Origin: Mastigamoeba balamuthi
Lineage: Eukaryota; Evosea; Mastigamoebida; Mastigamoebidae
Assembly (NCBI GenBank): GCA_902651635.1
Contig: CACRSC010000023.1
Span: 286,637 to 350,636, forward strand
Direction of reading: 5' to 3'
Length of the DNA stretch: 64,000 nucleotides
Shown here piece after piece: positions 10,762-21,500 of this stretch; position 1 is the stretch's first letter, and each line of letters opens with the position of its first letter. The translations under genes were made by a program, and so were the position numbers. The notes beneath the pieces are model-generated. The model ran no database searches and was not told the origin of the DNA. It saw only the letters and a program-made list of their open reading frames with translations.

Positions 10762-12196
10762 ATGGGTCTGCGTCCCTCGCTGTGGCTGACTGTTACGACG
10801 TGGCCTGTCGTGTTCGTTCTCGCTGCCGGGCTCGCGATCCTCGTCGCGATGGGCGTCGAGTGGCGTATGAGCGCCACCGACATGTGGGACCTCACGAGCG
10901 CCGCTCGCCAGAGGCAGGCCGTCGCCTCGATCGACGCCGAGGTGTCCTTCGTCCGCCTCGCAGCCGAGGCGCTCCCGCAGTCGGACCCCGTCCTGATCAA
11001 CCGCGCCATCCCTGAGCACGTGCGTTAGACGTCCACTTACTGAACAACTGCCCCCCCTTCCTTTCCCTTCGCACGCCGGTGACAGTGACTGATGGGGACA
11101 CTTGCGCTCTCCCTCTCGCTTGCTCGCAGAGCTATGACCCCACAGCGCTGCTGCGCCTGTACAACTCGCTGTCGGTGTCCAAGCACGGCATGAACATCAA
11201 CTCGCTCGGGTTCTACAAGCCCGTGCCCGCACGCGGCAAGACGGCCAAGGTGCAGTGGCAGATGGCGACGGGCTTCGAGCAGTTCTGCCCCAGCTCCGCC
11301 GGGTACAGCTACACGTTCTGCGCGAGCGAGAACGCCACGTACCCCAACTTTGTCTGCTGGTGCATGACCCCCGCCGGTGTGGTCAACTGGAACAAGCCCG
11401 GCTACAACAACAGCGACTGGGGCATGAGCCAGGAGTACGTCGAGCTCGCCGAGGGCAAGATCAAGGAGCTGTTCCTGCCCGTCCAGCCTCTGCACGGCAA
11501 GGTATTGTTCCTCCCTCACACAGGGCGGACGTTCGCCAGCCCTAGCGCTCACCGGCCGGTGTTCTGCAGATGCTGATTTCGTACTACCGGTCGTTCTACG
11601 CCAACGCCAACGACGCCACGCCGTTCGCCGTGACGTTCGCCGAGCTCTTCGTGCAGTCGTTCAGCAAGGAGATCGAGGAGATGCGGTTCCTCAACGACCT
11701 GGGTGTCGTCTACGTCGTCGAGGTCGACACACAGGGCATGATCGCCTCGAACGAGGCCAACGGCGTCTCCACAACCGACGGCCAGCGCCTCTTTGTCCAC
11801 AACAGCACGCGGGCCGTGCGCGACACGTACAAGGCCGCGCTGGCCTGCGCCTCGCCCAACGGCTCGGGCAGGGACTCTGTCGGCGACTGGCTGGTCGGCG
11901 CGACGATCTACTCGACCGACGCGGGGCTCAAGTGGCTCATCGTGGTGCTGGCACCCAAGGACGAGGTCTTCCACAAGGTCTACAAGACCATCGGCATCGT
12001 GGCGGGCGTCTCGGCCGCGTGCCTCGTCGTGGCCTCGGGCCTGTGGATCCCGCTGATGATCTGGAAGGTCAAGCGCCCCATGGACGTCCTGCGCCGCGGC
12101 GACAAGGGCGAGGTCTACAATCTGCTGCAGGAGAGCGTCATGTTCGACGAGATCGCCAGCGTGGCCGAGCGCGACGGCAGCCAGGCCAAGGCATGA
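10762..12196 (+). CDS. Two-pass membrane protein with Cache-like extracellular sensor region
   Basis: Exons 10762-11019, 11130-11501 and 11570-12196 give about 418 residues. The first transmembrane helix covers about residues 8-31 and the second about 350-375 (IGIVAGVSAACLVVASG). The roughly 315 residues between them contain several Cys and N-glycosylation sequons (NAT, NNS, NST) and have the length and spacing of extracellular dCache sensors found in receptor cyclases and histidine kinases of free-living amoebae. The cytosolic tail is only about 45 residues (KVKRPMDVLRRGDKGE...), with no kinase or cyclase domain. Intron borders GTGCGT...GCAG and GTATTG...GCAG are clear. The Cache assignment rests on topology rather than a diagnostic motif. 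It may pair with a separate effector. Confidence 0.65.
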
Positions 12197-12313
12197 AGGC
12201 TATCGATGGGACCGACTAGCAAACGCCCAACAAACGACACTCACACCACAGTTCGAATCGGCAACTAATCGAACAATTGAATATTCCGGTTTCCAATTTC
12301 TTCGTGATCATTT

Positions 12314-14186
12314 CTACTGGGCGCTCGGCGTGTCTGACTCCTCGACGCAGTCTCGAAGCGAGGCTCCTGCAAGGGCTGTGGCGAGCGACCGCTTGATTCG
12401 TGTTCGCTCCAAGTCGTCGCAGTCGGGGCCAAAGACCTGGTGTTGGCCGGACTCAGAATGCGCGGGTACTATGGGGGGACAGTGCAGAGCTCGAACGTTG
12501 AGCAGGGCAGCCACAGCCGCGATGCGGGTCTGCATGTCCGGGCAGGTCACGAGGTCGACCAAGGGATCGACGCCGCCCTCCTCCTGCACCGCCTTTCGCC
12601 CAATCTCCATCCGCGCGATGTTCTGTATGGCGCCCGCGGCGTACTCGGTGGACCTGCCCTTCTTCAGCCTGCTCGCCATCGTGTCAGTGCCACGTCATTC
12701 GCAGCGCGCAGAAAGAGGACCTGAGGAGACCGACAAGCGGCTTGGTGGCGCCGCACTCGACGAGGAGCGCAGCCGCGCCGACAAGAGACGAGCAGTTGTT
12801 GAGGATCCCGGCGACACGCTCGACGACGCTCTCGTCGGGGTGCGTCAGCAGCGCGGCGACCCGCTGCATGGCGTCCGGGGCGGCGTTGAGCACTGACGCC
12901 TTGCCGACGTCGATCGAGGCGATCGACTGCAGCGCCCCGCAGGCCGCCAGCCTCAGCGCGTCGCTCGTCCTGTCGCCGAGCGCGCACACCAGCGCCTTGG
13001 CAGCGCCAGCCGACGCCGCTGCCCGCCTCACTCCAGGATCATTTGGCAGTGTGCCCGTGTAAAAGGGCGATCAGAGAGAAAATTGATATTTTACACAGAT
13101 ATTTGTGTCTTTTTGGTAGTGACTGGAGAGGCACAGGAATGGTACTAGAATGTATGTACTTAATCAGTTGAGGACAATGCATGCTTGTGTGAGATACAGT
13201 TATAACATCAAGCAATAAGGGTCCCCGCACCCCCCAAAGGTCACTTTTCCCACATCTGGTTAAAACTATTTGAAAAACGCCGTTCGCTCCCTCCAAAAAG
13301 TGCGCCAACACATGTGACAGCTCCCGCGCCCTCCAGTCAGCACTCTTATCAGTTTCGGTAGAAAGAGTGGTGAGGTGAGACGTCTCTGACGAGCCATTTT
13401 CTTCACTCTGTTAAGAGTGCTAACCACAGAGAGTGAGCTGGAGTGTGGACCAACCAGCACTCTTAACCTCTCTGCCGCTAGGAGAGACTGATAGGGCCAC
13501 CACGGAGCTCCCTTCACAACAGCTCCGTTAAGAGTTACAGCCATGAGTGGCACAGCCTGTCGCAAAGGGGACCAAAAAAGGTACGCCAAATCGGTATTAA
13601 TCGGAAAATTATTATTCTCATGGGTGATCCTGGAGTGTGCTTCTCCTCGAAGCACAAGTTGAGAAGCGCTACAGCCCCATCATAAAAATACGCAACAGTA
13701 TGCAACGACCATTTCGTCACGCATATAACACGTGAGATATGACATCACGGCGGAATTTCCGTGGTGACGGACCGTTTGCGGAGTCTGCGAGGAGGGAGAT
13801 GTCGGCGTCCGACCGGGCGGTGGGCGACTCGGGGGCGCAGCGCCGCGCGAGGAGGCCGGAGAGGACCTCTGCGTGGCGCACGGGCGCCCGGGCCCTGTTG
13901 CACGCCTTGCGGGCCGCGATGCGCACCGCGCGCAGCAGCATGCCGATGCTCTCGGGGCGCTCGGGCTGCCTGGCGAGCTCGTCCTCGAGCCAGGCGAAGA
14001 GGGCCTCGACGTCGTCGGGCTCGGGCTTCCTGCGCGGCCACAGCGAGGGCGTGAGCGGGCGGGTGGGAGCGGGAGGGGGGGGCGAGGGACGCGCTGCAGG
14101 TTGGGACTCTTGGCGGGGTCCGTGTTCTGGAGGACGAAGGAGCGGAGGGCGTCGTCCTCGTCGGGGCCACGCCGAGGCAGCTCCAT
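12314..14186 (-). CDS. Armadillo-repeat protein
   Basis: Exons 14186-14091, 14025-13773, 13030-12721, 12668-12497 and 12436-12314 give about 317 residues. ARM-like helices are visible in ALRLAACGALQSIASID, VVERVAGILNNCSSLVG, YAAGAIQNIARMEIGRKAV and VDPLVDLVTCPD...RIAAVAALLNV. The N-terminal exons (MELPRRGPDED..., DDVEALFAWLEDELARQPER...) join in frame to the repeat region as ADSAN-VRRAAASAGAAKALV. That needs a 742-nt intron (13031-13772), far longer than others here. An alternative is that the N-terminal exons belong to a separate gene and the ARM region is incomplete. No specific orthologue is recognised; partners are unknown. Confidence 0.65.
13031..13772 (-). other. Unusually long AT-richer intron with inverted repeats
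   Basis: This predicted intron is several times the usual length and visibly lower in GC than its flanks. It contains a perfect 12-nt inverted pair, GTTAAGAGTGCT at 13410-13421 and AGCACTCTTAAC at 13456-13467, able to form a hairpin with a 34-nt loop. Related copies of the core occur near 13337-13348 and 13527-13536. It may hold a small mobile-element remnant or a structured RNA. I saw no coding sequence in it. Confidence 0.5.
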
Positions 14187-14418
14187 GGCCGAGGCGATAA
14201 ATATGGCTCTCGGATTCGCAGGTTGGAGCAGGCGAATCTCCGGGTTCCAGAGTCTACAGGAGCACCTTTTCGGAGGACAGCCCCACAAAGGAACACACTG
14301 TCAATTGCACATTGCTGTATTGTACTTCGCGGTCATGGACGTGCCGCCGTTCATCTCCTCCTCCGAGGAGATTCCCTGTTCGCTGTTGGCAGCATGCCGG
14401 ACTCAGCCCAACTGCTCG

Positions 14419-17400
14419 TCATGGCCCAGGCGGCCGGGCGGCCAGGAAAGGAAGTCGCGGGGTCTCTGCGGGCGATTGCAATGACTGCGGTGGCCTCGGA
14501 GGGGCTGCAGACTTGACTCTCTGACGCGTAGGAGACAGCGTCAGTGGCTGCCCTGCCGCTGCCTTCAACGTCCCATCCTCCTGCTGCGCCTGCAAGTATG
14601 CCTTCCCCTCGGGCAACGAGGGCCTCCTGGCCGACACCGGGGGCATCGGCGAGGCCATCGCAGACGTCGGGGGAGGAGGGGGCAGCAGCGACGAGATGAG
14701 AGCTGCGGCTGAGCCGTCCTGCTCGTCCCACGCGTGCCTTGCAGGCGCTGCCAGCTTGCCGCTGTCGCTCTTGTGCTTCGTTGTCAGCAGCGTCGGGTGG
14801 TCCTCGCACGACAGGAACACTGGTCTACCGCGCTCGGGCGACTGATCCGTGCCGGCCATCTTGCACGAGCTCCTCGAGCGCCGGATTCTGTGCGGCTCGT
14901 CGTCGGTGCTGCCTGCGGTCGGCGGGCGGACAGCGGGGAGAGTGATCTCGCTGTCGTCCTTAAACCTCGGTACCAGCATCCGCATGCTGACCGTCTTCCT
15001 GACTTCGATGATTGCCGCGGGCTCTTCCGGCCCCTGGGGAACCTGCGGTACCGGCGAGGTCGTGCTCTTGGCGACCCCCGGAAGCTGGGAGCGTGACCGA
15101 TGGTGCGACTGGATAAATTGCTGCGCGTCCGATGCCGCCAGGCGCTCGCGGAGACCACTTATGCGTTGCCGCAGAGCGGCGTTCTCCTCGGCCATGCTGA
15201 GCAACACGGGGTCCGCATCGCAGGAGCTGCCCAGGATGCTCGAGAGGCGTGCCTTGAGCTGGTCGCGCTCATTTGTCGCCTGGGCGAGCCCCAACTCGAG
15301 GGCGTCGATGCTCTCGTTGAGGCGCTCCATCAGGTGGGAGTCCATAACACGGGGTGCTGTAGCCTCGCGGGGGTTGGCGCTCCTTTGAAACACGCGGAAG
15401 AGATCCTCTCGCTGTTCTCTCTCCCGTTTGAGCTCGCGCTCCAGTTTCTGCGCAAGTCCTCGTTGAGAACAACGGAGCTCCCAAGCTACGAACCTCTTTG
15501 TAGACCTGAAGCGAGTACACTTGAGCCTTTGCTGCGAGCAAGGCATCGGCCCCCGCCTGCTCAGACAGGTCTATTCCCGCAGCCTCCTGCTGCTGCTGCA
15601 TGGCCTTCACGGCCTGTTTGTGGTAGAAGTTCTTCTCCGCGGTGACCTGGTCGGCACGGCTGATGGTCTCCGCCAGATCCTGCTTGAGTGTGCATACCTC
15701 GGCGTCGAGCTCCTGGCATCGCTTTCTAAGGGTCACAGTCTCCGACTCGAGATGCTCCGGCAGAGGCGAGGGAGAGGGCGCTCTTTTGGCCTCCTCGAGT
15801 TTCTGGTTTGTCGGCAGTCATCGACGGCTGGAGTGTGAGGTTGGCGCACCTTTGTGAAGTCGTCAATTTGAATTTTCTGCTCCACGATCTTCTGGGTCTG
15901 CTCGGCGCGCTGCTTCCTCAGAGAGAAGAGGACCTCGCTGTGATATGATGAGAAAGTGGGAATGCGTCATCCTGAGGGCGGTACTTTATCTCGAGGATCC
16001 TCAGCTTTACCGCACTGCAGTCTACCTTACCTGGTGTCTTTCATGAGACTCGTTTGATTACAGTAGTCTCACTTTTTGAAGAGAGGTCCTGGATTAACGA
16101 CAGCACCCGGTCGACCTCCGGGGCAATACGCCCGCACGCCTCGTGCTGCTCCACAGGGGCTGACTTCTCCGGGGCTGGCGACTCCGAGGGGACTGGGCCA
16201 GTCAGCCTGGGGGGGTCAAACGTCCTTGATTTGAGCGAGGCTGGCAACACCTGCACCAGCTGCTCCATTTCTCTCACACCCTTGAGCGGGAACTCGCCCA
16301 ACTGGGTGTATGCCACATTGAGCAAGCTGTCACCTATCTCCTTGCGTGTGTCCCCGCTGATGAGGATCTGCCCTCCGTGAGCGCAGGCCGCAATTCTGGC
16401 TGCTCTGTTGACATCTCTGATTGAATGGGAGTCAGGAGTTGAGGGCATATTCATAATTGGCTCACGGTCCAAAGTAGTCGAATCGTCCAGTGACCCTGTC
16501 CAGTTGTGCCCGAACTTCGCCGAAATGCACACCTATACTCACTCGTCAGTGAGCACTCAATTTGGAGTGCGAACCCATGCGAACGCGAAGTCCCCGGAAC
16601 ATCGGGAGGCCGTCTGACGAGAGTACCTCGTGTGCATACCCATTCCTCAGCAACAGAGGAGACCAGTCCGCGGCCATAAGAGACTCCTGAGATGTGTGGT
16701 TAAAAACAAAAAGACACAACGCCATTCATTGCTGACCTGTACGAGAACACACCAGCACACCGCGTCCATGGGCCTCGAGAAGGCTGCCATAAGCGAGTCG
16801 CCCTCGGTTTTCACCTCGTACCCACCCACTGTCCTGAGCTTCTCACGAAGAATGCGGTAGTGAAGGTCCATGGCTCTGAGACCCTGATGAGATGATTGAA
16901 ATAATGTGGTTAGCTCACATTTGCATGACTTTCTGGTCATGCTCCCACTGAGGAGTGCTCTGCTCCACATCGGTGAATGCAAATGCAACGACTCTATGGA
17001 GTGCTGAGACAGGAAGAATGCGCATGCATGGTATACCCAGTGGGATGGGGGATATCCCCCTTCTTCGGCTTCCCGAGACTCGCAGAGCTCCTGTCGGTCT
17101 CTGTCTGTGCACTGGTCGTCTGCCTGAGCTTCTCCGAGAGAACAGTGACTTCGGCTTTTGTTGATATCAACTGAGCCTCGAGCTCCTTGTTCCTGTCGGT
17201 TTGTTCCACGAGCTTCGCAGTGCACTTGAGAGTCTCTCCCTTGAACTTGTCCACCATCGATATCATTCGGTCCATCTCCTCCCTGTGCCTCTTCTCTGCC
17301 TGCATGCAGTCAGGTCTTATTCACAGAAGATTCATGAATAGGAGGTACATCTGTTGCTGAGGCCACAAGTCGCTCGAACTGGGCCGACACGGTGTCCTTG

Positions 17401-18123
17401 GCAGCCGCGGCGTGGCTACACTTGGCTACCTCTGCCTGCAGGGCCTTAACCTGTCTCTCTGCTGCCTCGCGGGCCTCCTCGTGCATCGTCGCGAGGCGCG
17501 ACTCCTCCTCGAGCTCCGTTTGCAGCGTACGGAGATCTCTCTCGAGAACAGTGCACGACTGCGCCACAGACCTCGCCTTATGCAGGTCCCTCTCGAGGCT
17601 CCGCACCCGCATGTCGAGCTCCCGCGCCCTGAACTCGGCTGAGAGCAGCCTCAGTTTGGCGATGACCTCCGCCTTCCTCGCCAGCCGTATGTCCAGCGCC
17701 TCTCTGAACGCCGTCACCTATTGCTCGTTTGAGAACGGATGTGATCAGTGGCGTCAGGACGACATTCTCTTCCGAGGATGAATGCACCACGCGAGTGGGG
17801 GCAGGCATGCTACGTGAACGCCGAGGGCGGACTCCGGCATGGTTCTGGCGGGTCGACCGTCTCGGCGAGAGACTGCGGGCGCGCGTGGGGGGAGAACGCG
17901 AGCCCGAAGACAGAGTTCTGCGGATAAATCCGCGGGAGGCTGGGCGCAGACTGGAGTGGCGGGTGGCCGGTCGCGGGGCGCCGGGGACCGCAGGGACACA
18001 GGGCAGGGCTCCCGGAGACCTTCCGCGCTGCGAGGGGATCATCGGGGTTGTTCCCAAGGAGGGCGACTGGCTGGTCTCGCAGTTCCAAAAATAGATGGGC
18101 ATATCTTGTGCAATCTGATCCAT
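14419..18123 (-). CDS. Soluble class III adenylate cyclase with flanking coiled coils
   Basis: A multi-exon gene; ATG chosen at 18123, stop at 14419-14421. The order is: a Ser/Arg-rich low-complexity head, coiled coil (about 17700-17110), cyclase domain (about 17000-16200), more coiled coil (about 15900-15270) and a Ser/Pro-rich tail. The cyclase domain keeps both metal-binding Asp residues (AFTDVEQST and KTEGDSLMAAF), RGLRVRMGVHFGE, and FDYFGPDVNRAARIA. The Lys in VKTEGD and the Asp in FDYFG occupy the positions that select adenine in adenylate cyclases (guanylate cyclases have Glu/Cys). It should make cAMP. No transmembrane helix was seen, so it is cytosolic or scaffolded through coiled coils. 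About nine introns are inferred; several border choices, such as the 44-nt intron near 17720-17765, are tentative. Confidence 0.8.
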
Positions 18124-18552
18124 ATCGTACACAGAAAAATATAGTTGGATGGGCCCACGTTTTGCCGAGGGGCCGTTGGCACGACGCAAAGTGTTACCAT
18201 CAATTGGGATCGCATTTTTCGCAATGCCGGTTCAGTCGGGGCCATTTGGGGGTTTACTGCCTCGCATCGAGTCTGTGAAGGCCCTGTGGAAGCCGAGCTA
18301 CCATCAGTTTGCCAGCCCTTCACTCCAATGGCTGCAGCAGCTCCGGAATTGCGTTACAATAACAGCATCAAACATTAACCGCTCTCTGTTTTCGGAAGGT
18401 GCAGCAGTGGAAATGCGAGGGGCCCTTTTCCAGATATCAAAATCGAGGCCAGAAGCCGTTGGCCGGGGAACCCATTCTCTTAACAAGCGCGACGAAGCTA
18501 CACCACAGACCACATCACTCACAACACACACATCGCAGCTCGCCACAGACCA
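18124..18552. other. Shared upstream region of divergent genes
   Basis: Separates the adenylate cyclase start from the giant cysteine-rich gene. Nothing coding is recognised. CA-rich sequence (ACAACACACACATCGCAG) sits just upstream of the ATG at 18553. Confidence 0.4.
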
Positions 18553-21500
18553 ATGCGGTCCCGTATGACCATCGTTCTCTGTCTTCTCGTGGTGCCGTTC
18601 CTGTGTCTCGCGTCCACGGAACCTCAATCAGAGGGCAAGTCGCTCACGTTCACCGCAGAGGGGCCCATCGCCATAGACCTCTCTCTGCTGGTCAGGGGCA
18701 ACGTGACCATCGTCCACGCTGGTCCCGAGGTCGACCCCAACTCCGTAGTGGTCACGTTCACCGGCGACTTTGAGGAGGGTTTCAATTTCGGTGCCATCGA
18801 CAGTTGGGCCACTCTCGCAGACGGCAAGCTGTCCGTCGCGGTCTCGGACACCAACGTAGATGCTTGCCGAAGCGCCGGCCTGGTCGTCCGCCCTCTGGCT
18901 GCTGTTCTGGCGTCTCTGGTCGTCTCGCAACGCAGTCCGGCACTCGGGGTCGGTGTGGCAACTCTGTGTGCAGCGAGGGCCGTCCTGGGTGCCCGGCCGA
19001 GGCTCGTCAACGTTCACATAGCCGTCGGGAGCTCTGTTGTGATCACCAACGTCGACTCCAAGACCCTCGACGGGACGACGGACACCAGGGTGACGACAAC
19101 GAACCCCTTCCGCCCGGAGCCCTCCGCGCCCGTCGCCTGCTGCATCCCCGTCGCCTCTGACCCGACGGCGGCATCGGACCCCAGCGGCCCGACCTCCTCG
19201 TGCAGAGACGGGCTCAAGGCCAGCGAGTGCCAGGCCGTCGGCGGCACCCCGTTCCAGTGGGCGACGTGCTTGGGGCTCTCGCTCGACCAGTGCCCGTTCG
19301 GCCAGGTGCAGGCTCTCGGGGCGTGCTGCACCCCACTGGCGAGCATTGTCAACGAGTCGGGGGTGTTCCCCCGAGACTGCATCGCCGACGTTACCAAGTC
19401 CAAGTGCACTCTGATGCAGGGCGTCTGGCACGCGGGCTCGCAGTGCTTGCAGGCCAGCGGAGAGCGTCTGTGCCCCGCAGTCGGCGCGTGCTGCCGGGGC
19501 GCCGACACTGCCGTCAACATCACGTGCGCGAACAACATCGTCCAGGACAAGTGCACGCCGCCCTACACGTTCTTCACGGGCGTTTCGTGCAGCTCGCTGA
19601 CACAGCAGCAGTGTCCGTCGTTCGGGGCCTGCTGTCTTACAGCCAATCAGTCATCTTCTGTCCGGTGCATCAGCCCTACTATCCCTGACCGTTGCAAGGC
19701 CCTCGGAGGCACGTTCACCGCCTCTACGCCCTGCTCGGCCCTCTCCGAGAAGCAGTGTCCACTTTCCGAGATCAGAGGTGCCTGCTGCCAACGCACGACA
19801 GACGCAGACCCATCAGACATAGAGTCGCCCTCATGTACCGACAACACGACGAAGTCAGGCTGTTCGCTGCTCGGGGGAGCCTTCTTCCCCGACGTTCCCT
19901 GCTCGTCGTTGTCTCAGGATGCCTGCCCGGTTGTCCAGCGCCTCGGCGCGTGCTGCAGCCCCCACGTGCTGTCCGAGAGTGCCTCCAGCCTCGTTCCGGT
20001 CGACTGCATCGACAGACTCTCGGCGCCACGATGCAAGCTGCTCCAGGGCCAGTGGCTTGCCGGCAAGACATGCGCTGAGGTCGAAGAGCGCTGCCCCGTG
20101 CGCGGGGCGTGCTGCAGAAGGGACGGCTGCTTCAACAACATCACGCAGGGTCGCTGCGACGGCCAGTTCTTCACCGGAAAGGTCTGCGCGGGCCTCACCT
20201 CCGCGCAGTGCCCCATCGTGGAGAAGCTCGGGTCGTGCTGCCTCACGGGCTCGCTGGCCACGCTGTCGCCGCGTCCCCGCTGCGTCGAGCCCGCAACGTC
20301 CGCGCAGTGCAAGCAACTTCGCGGGAGGTTCTTCCTCGGCACGCGCTGCGAAGAGCTCCCGGCGTCCACGTGCCCGCCGGCCCACCAACGGGGCGCGTGC
20401 TGCTCGACAGTGACGACCACCGCTGGGGTGTCGACGGCGGCATGCAGAGACGGCCTCACGGACACGAGCTGCGACCTGTTGAGCGGGAGGCTCTTCGCGT
20501 GGAAGAACTGCTCTGCGCTGACGCACAACGAGTGCCCCGTCCCGGAGCCCGCAGGTGCGTGTTGCAGCCCGCGGTCTATCTTCACGGACCAGACGGGCAA
20601 CAACCAGATCAACTGCGTCGACCGGTTGGCCGAGCGGCAGTGCGCGGCCTACAAGGGCGTGTGGCACAAGGGGCAAACGTGCGCCGAGCTGAACGAGACC
20701 TGTCCAGAGGTCGGCGCGTGCTGCACCGAGGGCCAGTGCATCGACCGCTCCACGAGCACCAAGTGCAGCGGGCACTTCTTCCCGCGGCTGCTGTGCTCCT
20801 CCATCAGCGCCAACATGTGCCCATCGATTACGCAATACGCTGGCGCCTGCTGCCTGACTTCGCTCGGTGCCCACTCGCCAACGACTGGAAGATGCGCACT
20901 GGTCCCGTCCGAGGCGTACTGCAAGGAGCTGAGCGGCGCATTCTATGCCAACTCGACGTGCGGCGACCTGTCGGACGACCAGTGCCCGGAGACGCCCATC
21001 ACGGGGGCGTGCTGCGTGCACAGAGTGGACTCTTCCGCGTCCGTGCACAGCGCGACCTGCAGGGACGGTATAACCAAGTACCTCTGTGTGCTCTCGAATG
21101 GCGCATTCGCTCCTCTCCGAAACTGCTCGGATCTGAGCGCAAACGAGTGCCCGGTCCCCGAGCCTCTGGGCTCGTGCTGCAACCCACAGCTTGCAGACGT
21201 CTCTGTTAGCTGTATCGACTCGACGACAGCAGCCAAGTGCCGAGCCATGAGTGGTGCCTGGAGCAACGGCGGGACCTGTCTCAGTCCCAGCGGGGCCGAG
21301 ACGTGCCCCCGAGTTGGCGCCTGCTGCACACCAGAGAACTCAGCGGCGCCGTGCATCAACAGGGTGCCCGAAGAGAAATGCAAGGCGGCAAGCGGCCGCT
21401 TCTTCGTTGGTTTGACCTGCAGCGATCTGACCGCGAACCAGTGTCCCATTCTGGCAGAATGGGGCGCGTGCTGTCTGGCCGACAACAAGAGTTTGCCCGC

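Noticed and set aside
19855-21048. Minus-strand 397-codon frame inside the GACC gene
   Set aside because: Shadow frame: high GC and strong third-position bias leave antisense frames open. It shows no domain, and its periodicity only mirrors the GACC repeats.
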